A stretch of DNA of 64,000 nt, taken from Termitomyces sp. T153 (Eukaryota > Basidiomycota > Agaricomycetes > Agaricales > Lyophyllaceae). Position numbers and translations under genes: made by a program. This document shows, piece after piece, positions 47,652-58,665 of this stretch. The DNA is taken from positions 248,001-312,000 of the forward strand of contig JACKQL020000050.1 in NCBI GenBank assembly GCA_018296165.2, in the 5' to 3' direction. Each line of letters starts with the position of its first letter. The first letter of the stretch is position 1. The notes under the pieces were generated by a model. It searched no databases. It was given only the letters and a program-made list of their open reading frames with translations, and was not told the origin of the DNA.

Positions 47652-50580
47652 GCATCTCTTGTAATCCACCATTCACAACAAATCTTCCATATCACTGTGT
47701 GGCTTCCAAAACCACAATAGTTGAGAAATGTTTTGCTCCTGCTTTTCTGCCATTCTCAGTTGTTCTTGAGATCATTGCACATCCCAGTTGCTCTCTCATG
47801 GTGAGCTTTATGAAAGATATTTTCCTCAGTGTGTGCAGTTTCTTAGTCATGCACTATATTTCTCTCTGTCTTGACACCTCACATTCAGTTATTCCCAGTA
47901 TCTTCTAATTTTATATGCATTATGCACAGCCTTCCATAAAAAAGCTTGTATCTCTCTCATAGCTTTATTTCTTAAGAACAGCCATATTCTGTAGTCAGTT
48001 GGTGCCTCATTATTCAGGGCATTTATAGCCCATCTGGTCATGTCAAGGTGTGCCTTCATTTCCTTTCTTTGTAGAGTCTCTAAGCTCTCAATGATTTCCT
48101 TATAGATCATAGCTTGTGACACTGCAGCAAGCTTAGCTCCCTGTATATTAAGGGCAGCTGGGATTTTCAAGGTTGATAGATGGGTCTGTGTTTGGCTTAT
48201 ATACCCTCTCATCTGCAAGGTGCAGATGTTTTCTTTAATACCTGAGTAGCCTTTGGTTTAAGATTATGATACCTTTCCTCTTTCTTAGGTTAGCCACTAG
48301 ACATTTCATCATTTCTTGAGATTCTTAGTCAGGTTGTCAATGACTAGTTGTGAATCACTAATTATATGTAAAGATGCTTCTTGTGGGACTTTCTGTATTG
48401 CTACAAGAACTGCATAGGCTTCCCAAGCATTATTTGACTGTTCAATGTTGTGTAGGAACCTCAGAGCTAGATTTCTGCAGTCTTCTGGCCCAAATCACAC
48501 TCCTGCTCCAGCTTCAACACTTCCATCATTTTGGCAGGATCCATCAGTGTATACTAATTACCCTCAGGAGGTTTTTGTTAGGGGTTTTTCTTGTGTAGTC
48601 TTTGTTCTCTGTCCTTAGGTATTCTAGGCTTTTTGTGAAGAGCTTGAAGCCTTCCTCTAGATTCTCTTTTGTTGCTATTTCAGGGTTCAAGATGAGTGCC
48701 TTCTCCCTACTATGTCTTTCTCTATCTTCCTCTGTGATGCACCAGGTTATTTCTGGCTTCTTGGAGTTCTACCTTAAGCCCAGCATGTTCAACATGTCCT
48801 TAAAAAGACATTACTTGTTGGATATCTTGCATCCTTTCTACCTCTCTGTTTTGCAGCTGGTACATGCACAGTTCTGCCTCCATTTTTGCTGTGTATTTGT
48901 TATGCAGTCTCTTTTCCTTTTCAGCTCCACTGCATCATCCACAGTTACTATTCTAAAGGCATTGTGTAGTAGAGTTTAGCTGGAGGTACTTTATGTTTCT
49001 CATCCCTAGATAAAACCAGAAAGGCATTTTGCCTTGTTTTTAGTTTAGTGTTAGTAGTTGGAAGTTAACTCCACATTTGCTAGCTGTCTTGAATATTCAC
49101 TCCAACTTCATTTATCACATGTGTAGTTCACTTCCTTTATTTCTATTCAATTATCTTCCATGTGATTATCTTTCTTTTCAATTCATTCACATGTATCTTT
49201 TATATGATTGTCTTTCTTTTCAATTCAATCACATGTGTCTTCCATGTGATTCCTTTTCTATTCAATTCAATCATATAGATTCTTTATGTGATTCTTTCTA
49301 CTCAGTTACATTATAGTATATAGATAATGTAGAAGCCTGAAGTCCTCATCAGTTTCTGACTCTGGACTTCAGGTTAGTGTGTCACTCTTCAATAAACTCA
49401 GTTTTTGACTCTGGACTTCCGCTTTAGTAACTATTCAGTCCCTTATGCTTTGCCTGTCTTCAACAGAAAGATGTTCCATCTGACACCTTCCATTTCTTTG
49501 CAATATTCAGTCCAATTAGTCTGTCTGCTACCATTGCCCATATATGTCTGTTATAGTCAAGCTTAAGGTATTTTTTTATTTTCATGAGCTCAATTGCTTC
49601 ATTTGTTTAGGAGTTTCTTTTCTTCTCTCATAAGGAGGTGCAGTGTGCTCAGGCCTATTGTTAAGGCAGTGCCTTCTCCCCATATGAAGGTTTCAATCAT
49701 TTTTGTTAGCTGTTCTTCTATCTTTGTTGGCATGCTCTGTATATATACATGTCCTATATTGTACCATTCCTACAACAAGCCTCCATCCTTCTATATTTGG
49801 GTTTCCTTTAGCCCATCTGTTAAGGTCCCTTACTACAGCTTCTACAGTGGGAGTCCAGACACTAATGTTGTTGGTCTTATTACTAATGAAGGCACCTAGA
49901 AGGCATATTGCCTCTCCATCTCTGGCAATTCTAAATGTTCTCAGATATTACTAAGCTTTAGGGGTTCAACTTCCTTGTTGTAATCACCTCTGATCTGTAT
50001 GTCTCAGTGCCTACTGGCACTATCACTGTTTTTGAAATATTGAACCTTGTTCCTGAAACAGAGCACCAAGTTTTTAGGATGTCCTGCAGTGTCTCAAAGT
50101 TGTCTGTTTCTGCCAGGTAGGCTGTTGTGTCATCTGCAAAAAGCATTGCAATTAGCCTTTTCATATTTTTGTCAAACAAGAAGCCTATAAGGTCTGATGA
50201 TTTCAGCATTTGTGCTAGGGATTCAATGGCAAGAGGAGATACAATAGTGGGTCACCCTGCCTGACCCCTCTAGTTACTATATAGGGGCTACTCTTCTCCT
50301 TATTCAGAATTACTATTGTACTGGCCTCTGAGTACAGAGTTTGGACTGTCTTTATGAAAGTTCTAGGGAAGCCAAATTTTGGAGCAATTCTTATAGAAAG
50401 GTGTATAGGATCTTGTGATAGGCCTTCTCTTGGTCCAGGCAGATAATTATCCAGCCAGAGCAGTGATGTGCTATTGTCACCTAGCTGCTGTGCAACAAAC
50501 CAAAAAGAAGACTTGAACACTGGCAAGTAAATAGGGTAGCTGGCAATAAGAAGTAATAAGAGCAAGTTAGTCACTGTCCC
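47652..50580 (-). mobile_element. Tad-like non-LTR retrotransposon (LINE), 3' part
   Basis: 5'-truncated LINE on the minus strand. RT frame near 50215-50574 has IKTVQTLYSEASTIVILN and YIVTRGVRQGDPL. The next frame (49958-50209) has the catalytic FADDTTAYLAETD and SGTRFNISKTVIVPVG. The thumb-like stretch WTPTVEAVVRDLNRWAKGN and NIEGWRLVVGMVQYRT follows, and finally the C-terminal region LDMTRWAINALNNEAPTDYRIWLFLRN..AYKIRRYWE (47889-48218). An RNase H-like stretch is expected at 48.3-48.9 kb. Interrupted by a copia LTR at 49.07-49.47 kb. Frameshifts throughout; no CpG. Confidence 0.8.
49075..49465 (+). repeat. Copia solo LTR fragment inside the LINE
   Basis: Plus-strand LTR ending GCCTGTCTTCAACA at 49465. 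Its left end is degenerate or truncated (no TGTTAG). LINE coding resumes on both sides (KWKVSDGTSF at 49468 onward, minus). Confidence 0.75.
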
Positions 50581-51780
50581 AGAAAATAAGAGCTAACAGT
50601 TGTGAAGAAAAATGGAGGAGTCAAGTAAAAAATGTTGCTATTGCTAGCTTAAGTCACTAAACAGTAATGAAAAGTTGCTAAGTTGCTAGGCAATGAAAAG
50701 AAAAGGAGTAAATTGCTAGGATGAGTCACTAATAAAAGGCATAAGTTGCTAAGAAAGGAGAAACTAAGTGGTAGCAAGGAGGTGGGGAACAGGAAATGAG
50801 TGAAGTCAATATGAATTGGAGGACAAACACAAACTAGTTGCTAGTGTTGCTAAGTCATAAATACTAAGAGTACTCATAGTAGGTCATCAAAACTTGTCAC
50901 TAAGTTGTTAACAATGATGAGAGAGAGCAGTAAAAAAAATCTGAAGCAGGTAAGCTGAGAGCTAATGAGGGGAATGATACTCTGTTGGTTTTTTTTCATA
51001 TACAGGCAAAATTTATAGTATTTAGAGAGAAATATTAGTTGCTACCAGTGACAGCATCTGCCAAAGTATCCCTGATATATACTGGATCTTAGTATAGTAA
51101 TCAAGTATTTGTACATGATGTTGACAAAATGTATAATAAATGTTAGTAACAATAAAAGAGCATACCTAATGTCAATATCTGAAGTGTAGATGCTGTTCAA
51201 GTATATTTGTAAGCAAGACAAGAAAAATGATAAGTAAGCAGTCACATGGCCTGTACTATATTCATTTTTGAGAAGAGGTATTGTTGTCACTAGTTAATGT
51301 CACTAGCAATCATTGCTAATGAAAGTTTCAGCCTTATTATTCTAGATCCAAAGGCTAGACTCCATGTGATGAAGCTCATGATCCAGCAGTCTTGTGGTCA
51401 CTAAAATCCCATGCAATATTTATGTCATTCCAGACCTTGGAGCTAGATCCCATGTAATGAAGTTGCATGACTTGTACAAACTTGTGCTGTGTCCACACCA
51501 GGTGCTGCCCAAATGAGATGGTCCTAGATGTCAATAGCAGTGCCTAGCGACAATTGGGTCTTGTCACTGGCTTGGAGGGTCACTCCCTCCCTGCTCAGCC
51601 TGCTGCTAATGCACCATGAGGCTATTTTTAGTCCCATTATATGCATCTGCCATTGGGGAGCAAGAATCTCACTCCTTCATCTTTATTGGCCTGATCTGTT
51701 TAGGCAAAATGTACCCTTCTAGCTAAGCATCTCAAGCAGTGTTTTTTTGGCACCTTGCAGCACAATCATGTGGAATTTTA
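50581..51780. other. Gene-free AT-rich region with scattered TTGCTA/TCACTA repeats
   Basis: About ten TTGCTA hexamers between 50635 and 51320, several followed by AG and alternating with GTCACTA. No open frame of note. Confidence 0.5.
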
Positions 51781-52344
51781 CTAAGCTGTTGTGGTGCCTG
51801 GAGTAGAGTCAACACTTTGTTGACCAGTAACAGTAGGGGTGCCATGTTCCCATCTATGAGCAGCTAAGGCATTGTAGACAATGCCTGGGATCTTCATAGC
51901 TTCTTTTGCTGGAGGTAATCCAATACTTTTTGTGCTAGAAAAAGCATGTAAAAGTTCCATGAACTTTACTGGGTCAATTGCAATTATTCCTTCACTCAGC
52001 AACTGTTGAATTGCTATATGCTTAGTTACTCTCACAGCCAAGTGTTGCTGTGTTGATTTGGGAACCTCAACCTGACCCTGCCAAAACACCAACACCCTCC
52101 AATGGAGGATATTATTGGAGTGTGCTTCACTATTTATATCCAAGGTGTCTCTGACATCCTCTGGAATTATCTCAATGAACACTGACAGTCCTGTTGTGTA
52201 CAGGCTCAGCATTGGTCCAGCTTGCAATTGTGCAGGGCTGTGTGCCCTGTGAAGCTCATCCTCATTACTCCTGAGCAGGGTAACTACCAGAGAGGAGTCA
52301 TGCTGACTTTCTAGAGCCTCAGGAAAGGATCTCAGACCTTCCAC
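51781..52344 (-). CDS. Uninterrupted 187-codon unknown ORF
   Basis: Minus-strand frame MEGLRSFPEALES.. to ..DSTPGTTTA with no stop, within otherwise stop-ridden CpG-poor DNA. It includes LQAGPMLSLYTTGLSVFIEI, HWRVLVFWQGQVEVP and VRVTKHIAIQQLLSEGI. Mixed amphipathic composition, no signal peptide or membrane span, no family recognised. It could be an exon of a gene captured by a transposon or a tail of a host gene stranded in the repeat cluster. ATG at 52344. Confidence 0.35.
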   Translation of the reverse strand: MEGLRSFPEALESQHDSSLVVTLLRSNEDELHRAHSPAQLQAGPMLSLYTTGLSVFIEIIPEDVRDTLDINSEAHSNNILHWRVLVFWQGQVEVPKSTQQHLAVRVTKHIAIQQLLSEGIIAIDPVKFMELLHAFSSTKSIGLPPAKEAMKIPGIVYNALAAHRWEHGTPTVTGQQSVDSTPGTTTA

Positions 52345-52422
52345 CTATAAATGTATGCATATACAAGGATTTTTTCTCTTTGCTTGCCACCACTACTACA
52401 TTATCTGGTTCTATTTTTGGGT

Positions 52423-52459
52423 ACAACTATGTAGAGGGCACTCAAGTGCCCTCAGTTGT
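52423..52459. repeat. Perfect hairpin (9-bp arms, extended)
   Basis: GAGGGCACT / AGTGCCCTC with a CA loop (52434-52453); the outer ACAACT (52423-52428) and AGTTGT (52454-52459) also pair. Confidence 0.7.
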
Positions 52460-53029
52460 AATGCCAGTCTAACTACCCAGGGGTAGTCAAACAGGAGTAG
52501 CTGCTTGCAGCTCTTCTGGCATCACACTACTCTCTCTCTCCATGCTATAGTGTGATGTGGCAAGATCTAACAGTTAATGTGAAGCACTTTGCAATGCTCT
52601 ATCAAACTCTGGTTTAGACCTAAGCTCAAACACCTGACCTTCCATGGTCACTACAGTGCCTATTGAGAAAGGTGAACATTAAGATTTTGACATTTGCATT
52701 TATTTTGTAACTAGTGGCAGTGAACTTCTTTTCCAGAAGTTTGGCTTGTGCTATACAAATAAGTAAATGCTCATTTGATTTAAAAAAATGTAATTTTTCA
52801 ATTATGGGTTGCACAGCTTACAGTTCACACTCTGTAAATCAAAACCAGTTGATTATGCCTACAAAGTATGAAGTAAGGTGCTGCCTTACATAATTACAGT
52901 AATAGTAGTTATAGGTAGCATCATGTGATAATAATAATATAGTTATACATTATACAGAATGTAATGTTAGTTAGGCAAGTAATGAGCACTCTGTTACAGC
53001 CTGCCTTGTTTTTTCTGGGTTGGTATGCT
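52460..53029. other. Gene-free AT-rich stretch
   Basis: No recognisable gene or element; AT-rich at 52.85-52.98 kb. Confidence 0.4.
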
Positions 53030-53405
53030 CTTATGTTTCACTTGCCAAGTTTCTCTTACACTATTGTTTAGATTATTGATGCAGCAAGCAAAAAAGCATT
53101 GCAAGAAGATACAAGGATCTGCATCTAATGACTATAGCTAGAAGGAAGAGGACAGATTTCTTGCATTTCTCTGATGCCTCACTCACTGTAGAAAGCTTTT
53201 TACAGTTGTTATATGAAACACAATAGGCTTGTCTAAAAATCATCTTGTACTAATGTTAATTGTCATACATAGTAAATGTACATATACATAATCAACAGGC
53301 ACAAGCAAACTTTCCAGGTTAGGCAAGCAATCACAAATAGCATAATGCACCCTCACATTGTGATTCAATCATTCTTCTGTAATAAACTTTTATTTGAGGC
53401 AATAG
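53030..53405 (+). pseudogene. Module gene 1, copy E: 3' end only
   Basis: TGGGTTGGTATGCTC, CCAAGTTTCTCTTACACTAT and TTGTTTAG mark the gene-1 last intron and acceptor. The final exon (GAAGGAAGAGGACAGATTTC) and 3' flank (TTTCCAGGTTAGGCAAGCAA; CACATTGTGATTCAATCATT) follow. CG is replaced by TG/CA compared with copies B and C. The 5' part is absent. Confidence 0.75.
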
Positions 53406-55445
53406 GAAGTTGACTTTAAACTTTGAAACACCTATAAAAGCAGTTAATAATAAATAGCAGTCTTATCTTAGGGAAGAAAACCTTTAGGATGTTGTTGTAG
53501 CTGGAGCAGAGGTCTATTTTAGTGTAGAGGAGGTGGTCAATGAGATCATCAGGGGGAGAGGATACCAGCTTTTTTTGGTTACTTTGTTGAATTCTTGGTA
53601 GTTGATGCAGAGGCAGAGAGAGCCATCCTTTTTTTTTGGCAAACAGAACTAAAGCTTCAGTGGCAGAAATTGAGGAATGTATGAAACCTTTGCTAAGCAT
53701 GTTGTTGAGGTAGTCCTTGTAAGCCTGGAGTTCAACTTCCCAACATGTTGTAAAGCTAAACAGGAGAGAGAGGTGCCAATTAATTTTGAGCAAATTCAGA
53801 ACTACATGCAAAATCTGTTTCTCTGTTTTTTGGTTTTGGTAGGGTGTTACTTACACATAAGTGTTCTTCCAGTAAGGCTGAAGTGATTTGGAGCTGGTAA
53901 ATGTCTTGTAGAATGCATGCAAAGGGGACAGAACCAATAATTTTGATGTTAAGAGCTTCCAGATTGATGGATTGGGGTGCTGGAGTCTGAAAGCATTAAT
54001 TGGGGTATTTTGGGCCTTTGTATCAGTTTTGAAGGATGTTGGGGGAAAACCTTGAGAGTGTGTTCAAGGAGAATCAAGGCAGAGGTGTGTTTTTTTCCCT
54101 CTCTTGGTTGTTCTTGAAAGTGGTGAGAGTGTGGTTGGCTCCAGAGTTGCTGGGGTCAGGATCAGAGTTGTTGGAGTTCAGAGAGGGCTGGAAATAGAGA
54201 GGGATGGTGGCTGCTAGACTTGCTTTGAAGCATGGGAACTGCATGGTGAGACTCTTTCAGTCAATATTGAAGTTGATGTCTTGTAACTATAGCAGCCTAA
54301 GTATGATTTGGGTTGTCTCTGGAAGCTGCATGACAAGGAGGTGGACTAGGAATCTTAAGCCATTGTTGAGTGCAAGAAAACTTGTGTGGAACTTGGTGAT
54401 TTTGGTGGAGGTGGGGCTTTTGTCAAAGAGCTGGAGCTCTAGCAGCTTGTTGAGGGTTTTGTGTAGAAGGTTGAGCTGGTTGCTGACAAATATGCTGGAG
54501 GCTCTGCTGTTGACAAGGGTGGAAAGGATTGTAGGGGAGTTGCCCAGTCAAATATTGATGATGAACAACTGCACAGACTTTGGATGGAGCTGTGAGAAGG
54601 GTCTAAGGAATTTTAGTAGTGTCTTCTAGGCTCTTAGGGTGGAGCAAGATGTCAAGAGGGACAAGTCCAGAGTTAGACAAGCTATCTCAGTCAAGGCAGA
54701 AGGTGAGACTGGGCCAGTCAATATGGGAGTATGGGGATTGGTTGTATATAGCTAGGAAATTCCAAAAACAAGGAGTATGGAAGCATGCAATTTTGCTGGA
54801 AGTCCTGTCATAGTAATAGATGTCTCTATACAATGAGTAATATCTCTGGCAGAGGTAGGATCACCATTAAAGAATTTCAAAGGATGGAGGTGGGGAGGTG
54901 CTGGAAGGGTTGTAGAGCAAGCACTGCCAGGAATTTGTCAATGAAGTTGTCAGTTGTGCCTCTATCAACTAGAGTGTGGATGGAGTTGGCAGAGAAGGGG
55001 TGAGTGGTGTGAAGGAGGAGTTGTGGGAGGAGTACAAGGGGAGATAAGCTGAGAGTGTGTCTAGAGAGACAATCATTGCATGAAGAAATGTAGCCAGAGC
55101 AGAGATAATCCACAATTTAGTGTGTCTTTGAGACCTAAACCTCTGAGTTGTTTTCTATGAACTGGTATTTTTCACATGGCATGTCCTAGCATTTAAGACA
55201 GCTACTGATGAAATGTCCCTGCTCACCACATAGGATGCATGTGCCCTCTTTCTACTATTTCTTCTGTATCTCCTCCAGTATATCAATCCAGAGTCTGTTT
55301 CAGATCCAGTTTGCATGCAGGGCCTCTTGGTCTTTTGCAGAGATTGGGGCATTATCTGAGTCCTGGGAATTGTTAGAATCAGTGTCTAGGTTCTTTGGAG
55401 TCTTGCAGAGTTTGGCAGCATTGAATTGGGCAGGGAGGTGGGGTT
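53406..55445 (-). pseudogene. Gypsy Gag-protease-RT remnant
   Basis: On the minus strand, in order from the right: a zinc knuckle CILCGEQGHFISSC near 55180-55245; a protease-like LVDRGTTDNFIDKFLAVLAL near 54930-54990 (ancestral D-S/T-G changed to DRG); a long decayed linker; and the RT N-terminus ([49 protein letters not shown]; 53416-53740). Truncated on the right by copia element 4 and on the left by module copy E. Confidence 0.75.
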
Positions 55446-55812
55446 TGTTAGAATTGCTGATTGCATACTACTATGATGATCAGCATTGACACCAAGTTTA
55501 TCACATGTGTAGTCTGCTTCCTTCATTTCTATTCAGTTTATCACATGTATGTTCCATGTGATTCCTTTTCTATTCAATTCAATCACATGGAAAATCCATG
55601 TGATTTCCTTTCTATTCAGTTCAATCACATGGATTTTCCATGTGATTCCTTCTATTCAGTTACATTATAGTATATAAGAAACCTGAAGTCCTTACTCAGT
55701 TTCTGACTCTGGACTTCAGATTAGTGTGTCACTCTTTAACACACTCAGTTTTTGACTCTGGGCTTCAGCTTTAGTGACTATTCAGTCCCCTGTACTTTGC
55801 CTGTCTTTAACA
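55446..55812 (+). repeat. Copia element 4 5' LTR (367 bp)
   Basis: TGTTAGAATTGC start, TCTTTAACA end. Contains CATGTGATT / AATCACATG dyads. Confidence 0.88.
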
Positions 55813-56247
55813 GGTTATAGGCCCTGGCCTCTAAAGCTTTAGTCCAAAGTTTTTATCATTTTGATTTACTTTGTGTCTATGCTATAGTCCTTATAGTGGT
55901 TGCAGCTCCCTTTACATATATAAACTCTGAACTATTGGGTAGTGACCCTTAAGTGGGGCTGCTTTATCTTGTCAGTGAAGCCTGACCCACCTAACTGGAA
56001 GGTGTTACAATTGCAGAGTCTGCAGTTAGTTAGTTAGCTTTACTATACCTCACCTTCCTGCTGCACCATTTCTGAGGACCTCACAGGAGCCCTGCCAGTT
56101 TGACTGAATTGTGGCTGTATTCCTTCTGGCACACTAGACTTGAGCACTCTATTATTGCTCTTAAAGCACTTTCAAACACATTTTTTGCTGCATTCTACAA
56201 CTCCACACTTCATTATTCAATCTACACTCCAAATCACCTCTTCCACC

Positions 56248-57132
56248 ATGCCTACATCTATTCCAACCTTCACCAAACTCAATTCCCACAACTATAACTC
56301 ATGGGTTGGTGAAATGGAAGCTTATCTTCAGTCCCGAAATGACTGGATGCCTATTTCCATGCCTTCTTTAGCTCCTCAACTCTCTGAAAAACCTACATCA
56401 GAGGAGAAAAGAGAATACAGAGAATGGCAGAAAGAGGCTAATGTTGCATCTGGTCTGATTCATTTGATGGTGAAGGATGATCAAAGAATCTATCTCAATG
56501 ATTATAAAGATCAACCAGACAAAATGTGGGAAGCCTTGAAGCAGATACACATGCAGCAATGCCCTGGCACATGCTTTCATGCCTATGATGGCTTGTTCTC
56601 CATTAGAAAAGGAGAGGAGGAGAATTTGCAGACTCTAATCAACAGAGTTGAGATTGCAAAGAAGAAAATCCAGGATTCACACCCAAAAGACTTTGATATT
56701 GACAAATTGGACAATGAACTAGCATCTATGGCATTAATAAGAGTGCTTTCTAATGATTTCTCAGCTTTTGTATTCACTCTCCCTCTCAAAGATGGCTTGG
56801 ACAAGGCCAAAATCCATCAGGCCTTTGTTACAGAAAAAACACAACACCATCATTGCTCTGATGAGTCTGCTGCTGCTATAATTGCTATGAGTGCTGCTTT
56901 AGCCAAAGCTGTCTGTGACTTTTGCACCTTGCAAGGCCATACACAAGCCACTTGCTACATGACCCCACATCAAAATTGGGTCCAGAATTATGCTCCTCAT
57001 TGCACTCCACTCAGATTAGCTGATAACAGCATCATTTACTCAGCTGGGATTGAAACAGTTGTATTTCATCCAGTTGTAAATGGAAAACAGTCTTTAGAGT
57101 TCTACAGAGTCTTGCATGTTCCATTGCTTTGA
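56248..57132 (+). pseudogene. Copia element 4 Gag with deleted protease
   Basis: Open from ATG 56248 (MPTSIPTFTKLNSHNYNSW) with KDQPDKMWEALKQIHMQQC and the first half of the zinc knuckle CDFCTLQGHTQA. It then jumps in frame into TCYMTPHQNW, so the second half of the knuckle, the basic linker and the protease DSGA are missing compared with element 1. Ends ..HVPLL with a TGA at 57130. Confidence 0.88.
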
Positions 57133-57939
57133 AATAATCTCTTGTCCTATATATATTTGACCAGAAACAAAGGCTACAATATCCATATTGACAAACAAGC
57201 CATGCACTTTTGGTTAAATAGGAAAGAGTTATTCTGTGCTACAATCAACTCCAATAACTCTGCTCATTTGGATAGTTGCACTACACCTATTTCAGAGTCT
57301 GCTCATCTTACCAGCCCATTACCACTTGATTTAACACTTTGGCATTGCAGATTTGCTCATCATAACTATGCTGATGTCAAAAAGATGATCAATAATAAAT
57401 TGGTAGTTGGTCTGGACTTGAATTCTGCTGCAAAGCCTGATCCCATCTGTGAAACTTGTTTGGCTGGCAAAATGTGCTCTAATCCCTTTCCTTCTTCCAG
57501 TAGTTGTGCATCTAAACCATTAGAATTGATTCACAGCAATGTACATGGCCCTCTTCCAGTTACTACACTGGGAGGCTATCTTACATTCATTGATGATTGC
57601 ACAAGCTTTAAAGCTGCTATGGCTCTGAAGAAGAAAAGTTAAGCATTTCATGCCTTTAAGACATTCAAAGCTTATGCAGAGAATGCTCTAAATGCCAAAA
57701 TCAAGGCTATACAAGATGATAAAGGTGGAGAGTACATGTCAAAGGAGTTTATTGCATATACTGATGCTTGTGGAATTAAAAGGAGGCATACAACTTGCAA
57801 GAGACCTCAGCAGAATGATGTTGCTGAGAGAGCAAATAGAACACTCTCAGAGGACATCACTGCTATGCTCAATGAATCAGGTCTACCAGTCTTATTCTGG
57901 GCACATTGCCTTCATGCCCAGATTCACATTCTGAATTGA
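57133..57939 (+). pseudogene. Copia element 4 integrase core
   Basis: LWHCRFAHHNYADVKKM, CETCLAGKM, LIHSNVHGPL (first catalytic Asp is now Asn), FIDDCTSFKAAMALKKKS then a stop, DDKGGEYMSKEF and KRPQQNDVAERANRTL. Dead by stop and by the Asp-to-Asn change. Confidence 0.87.
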
Positions 57940-58409
57940 CTTCCAACTGCAGCTCAGTCAATTACTCCTTATGAGGGATGGTACAAGCACAAACTAGACA
58001 TCTCTTATCTCAGAGTCTGGGGATGTAGAGCATATGTCTATATACAAAGGGATAAGTGCAACTCTTTACAGTCTCACATGGAAAAATGCATTTTCATTGG
58101 ATATTCTCTTGGTTATAAAGGATGGTTATTTTACAATTCTGAGACCAAGAAGACTGTAATTTAAGAAAGAGCAGAGTTTGATGAGCACTTATTGCCTGGT
58201 TTGCACTTCACTAGGCTAGTAATACCTCCTACACCTCCTTTACCACCTGTGGATCTATCAGTCCTACCTGAAAGTACATCCTCCAATCAAAGTGCAGTGT
58301 TTGAGTTACCTGCTCTTAAAAATGAGGAGGAAGGACTATTTATTCCCAAGTGCCAGTTGTATCTCCTGCACATTCTGAACCTCCTACACCTGCATGCCCT
58401 ATAACACCT
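57940..58409 (+). pseudogene. Copia element 4 integrase C-terminal region and linker
   Basis: Equivalent of 38834-39532: MEKCIFIGYSLGYKGWLFYN, FDEHLLPGLHFTRLVIPPTP. Broken by the stop after KKTVI. Confidence 0.8.
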
Positions 58410-58665
58410 ATTAAATGATGACAGGTCAAGTCATCTGACAGCTTAGAGTTCTGATTTCTACACAATGCTGTTTAGTGCTCCAGTCCCTGCAGTGAGCCAA
58501 TTATCACAGTAGTAGAATCATCTCATGCCTAGAAGGTACTTATATGTAACTTCCTAACTCCTTGTATAATTAGATCATGTAGCTCAGTGGTTAGAGCATT
58601 ATATGAAGTACATATCCAAGAGGTCCCAGGTTCAATTCCTGGTATAGTTACTTTTGATTTCTGAC
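58410..58665 (+). mobile_element. 256-bp insertion carrying a tRNA-like sequence
   Basis: Absent from copia element 1 at the same place. Flanked by AACACC on both sides (58404-58409 and 58666-58671); removing it and one AACACC restores the element 1 sequence. The tRNA-like part sits at its right end. Confidence 0.7.
58573..58650 (+). tRNA. tRNA-like pseudogene
   Basis: Box A TAGCTCAGTGG and D-stem GCTC/GAGC; box B GGTTCAATTCC within a perfect T-stem CCAGG/CCTGG; variable loop AGGTC. The acceptor pairs GATCATG with TATAGTT (one mismatch, three G-T). The anticodon arm is degenerate and about 5 nt too long, so no anticodon can be read. The reverse strand gives the typical spurious peptide GIEPGTS, a known sign of tRNA sequence. 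Confidence 0.6.
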
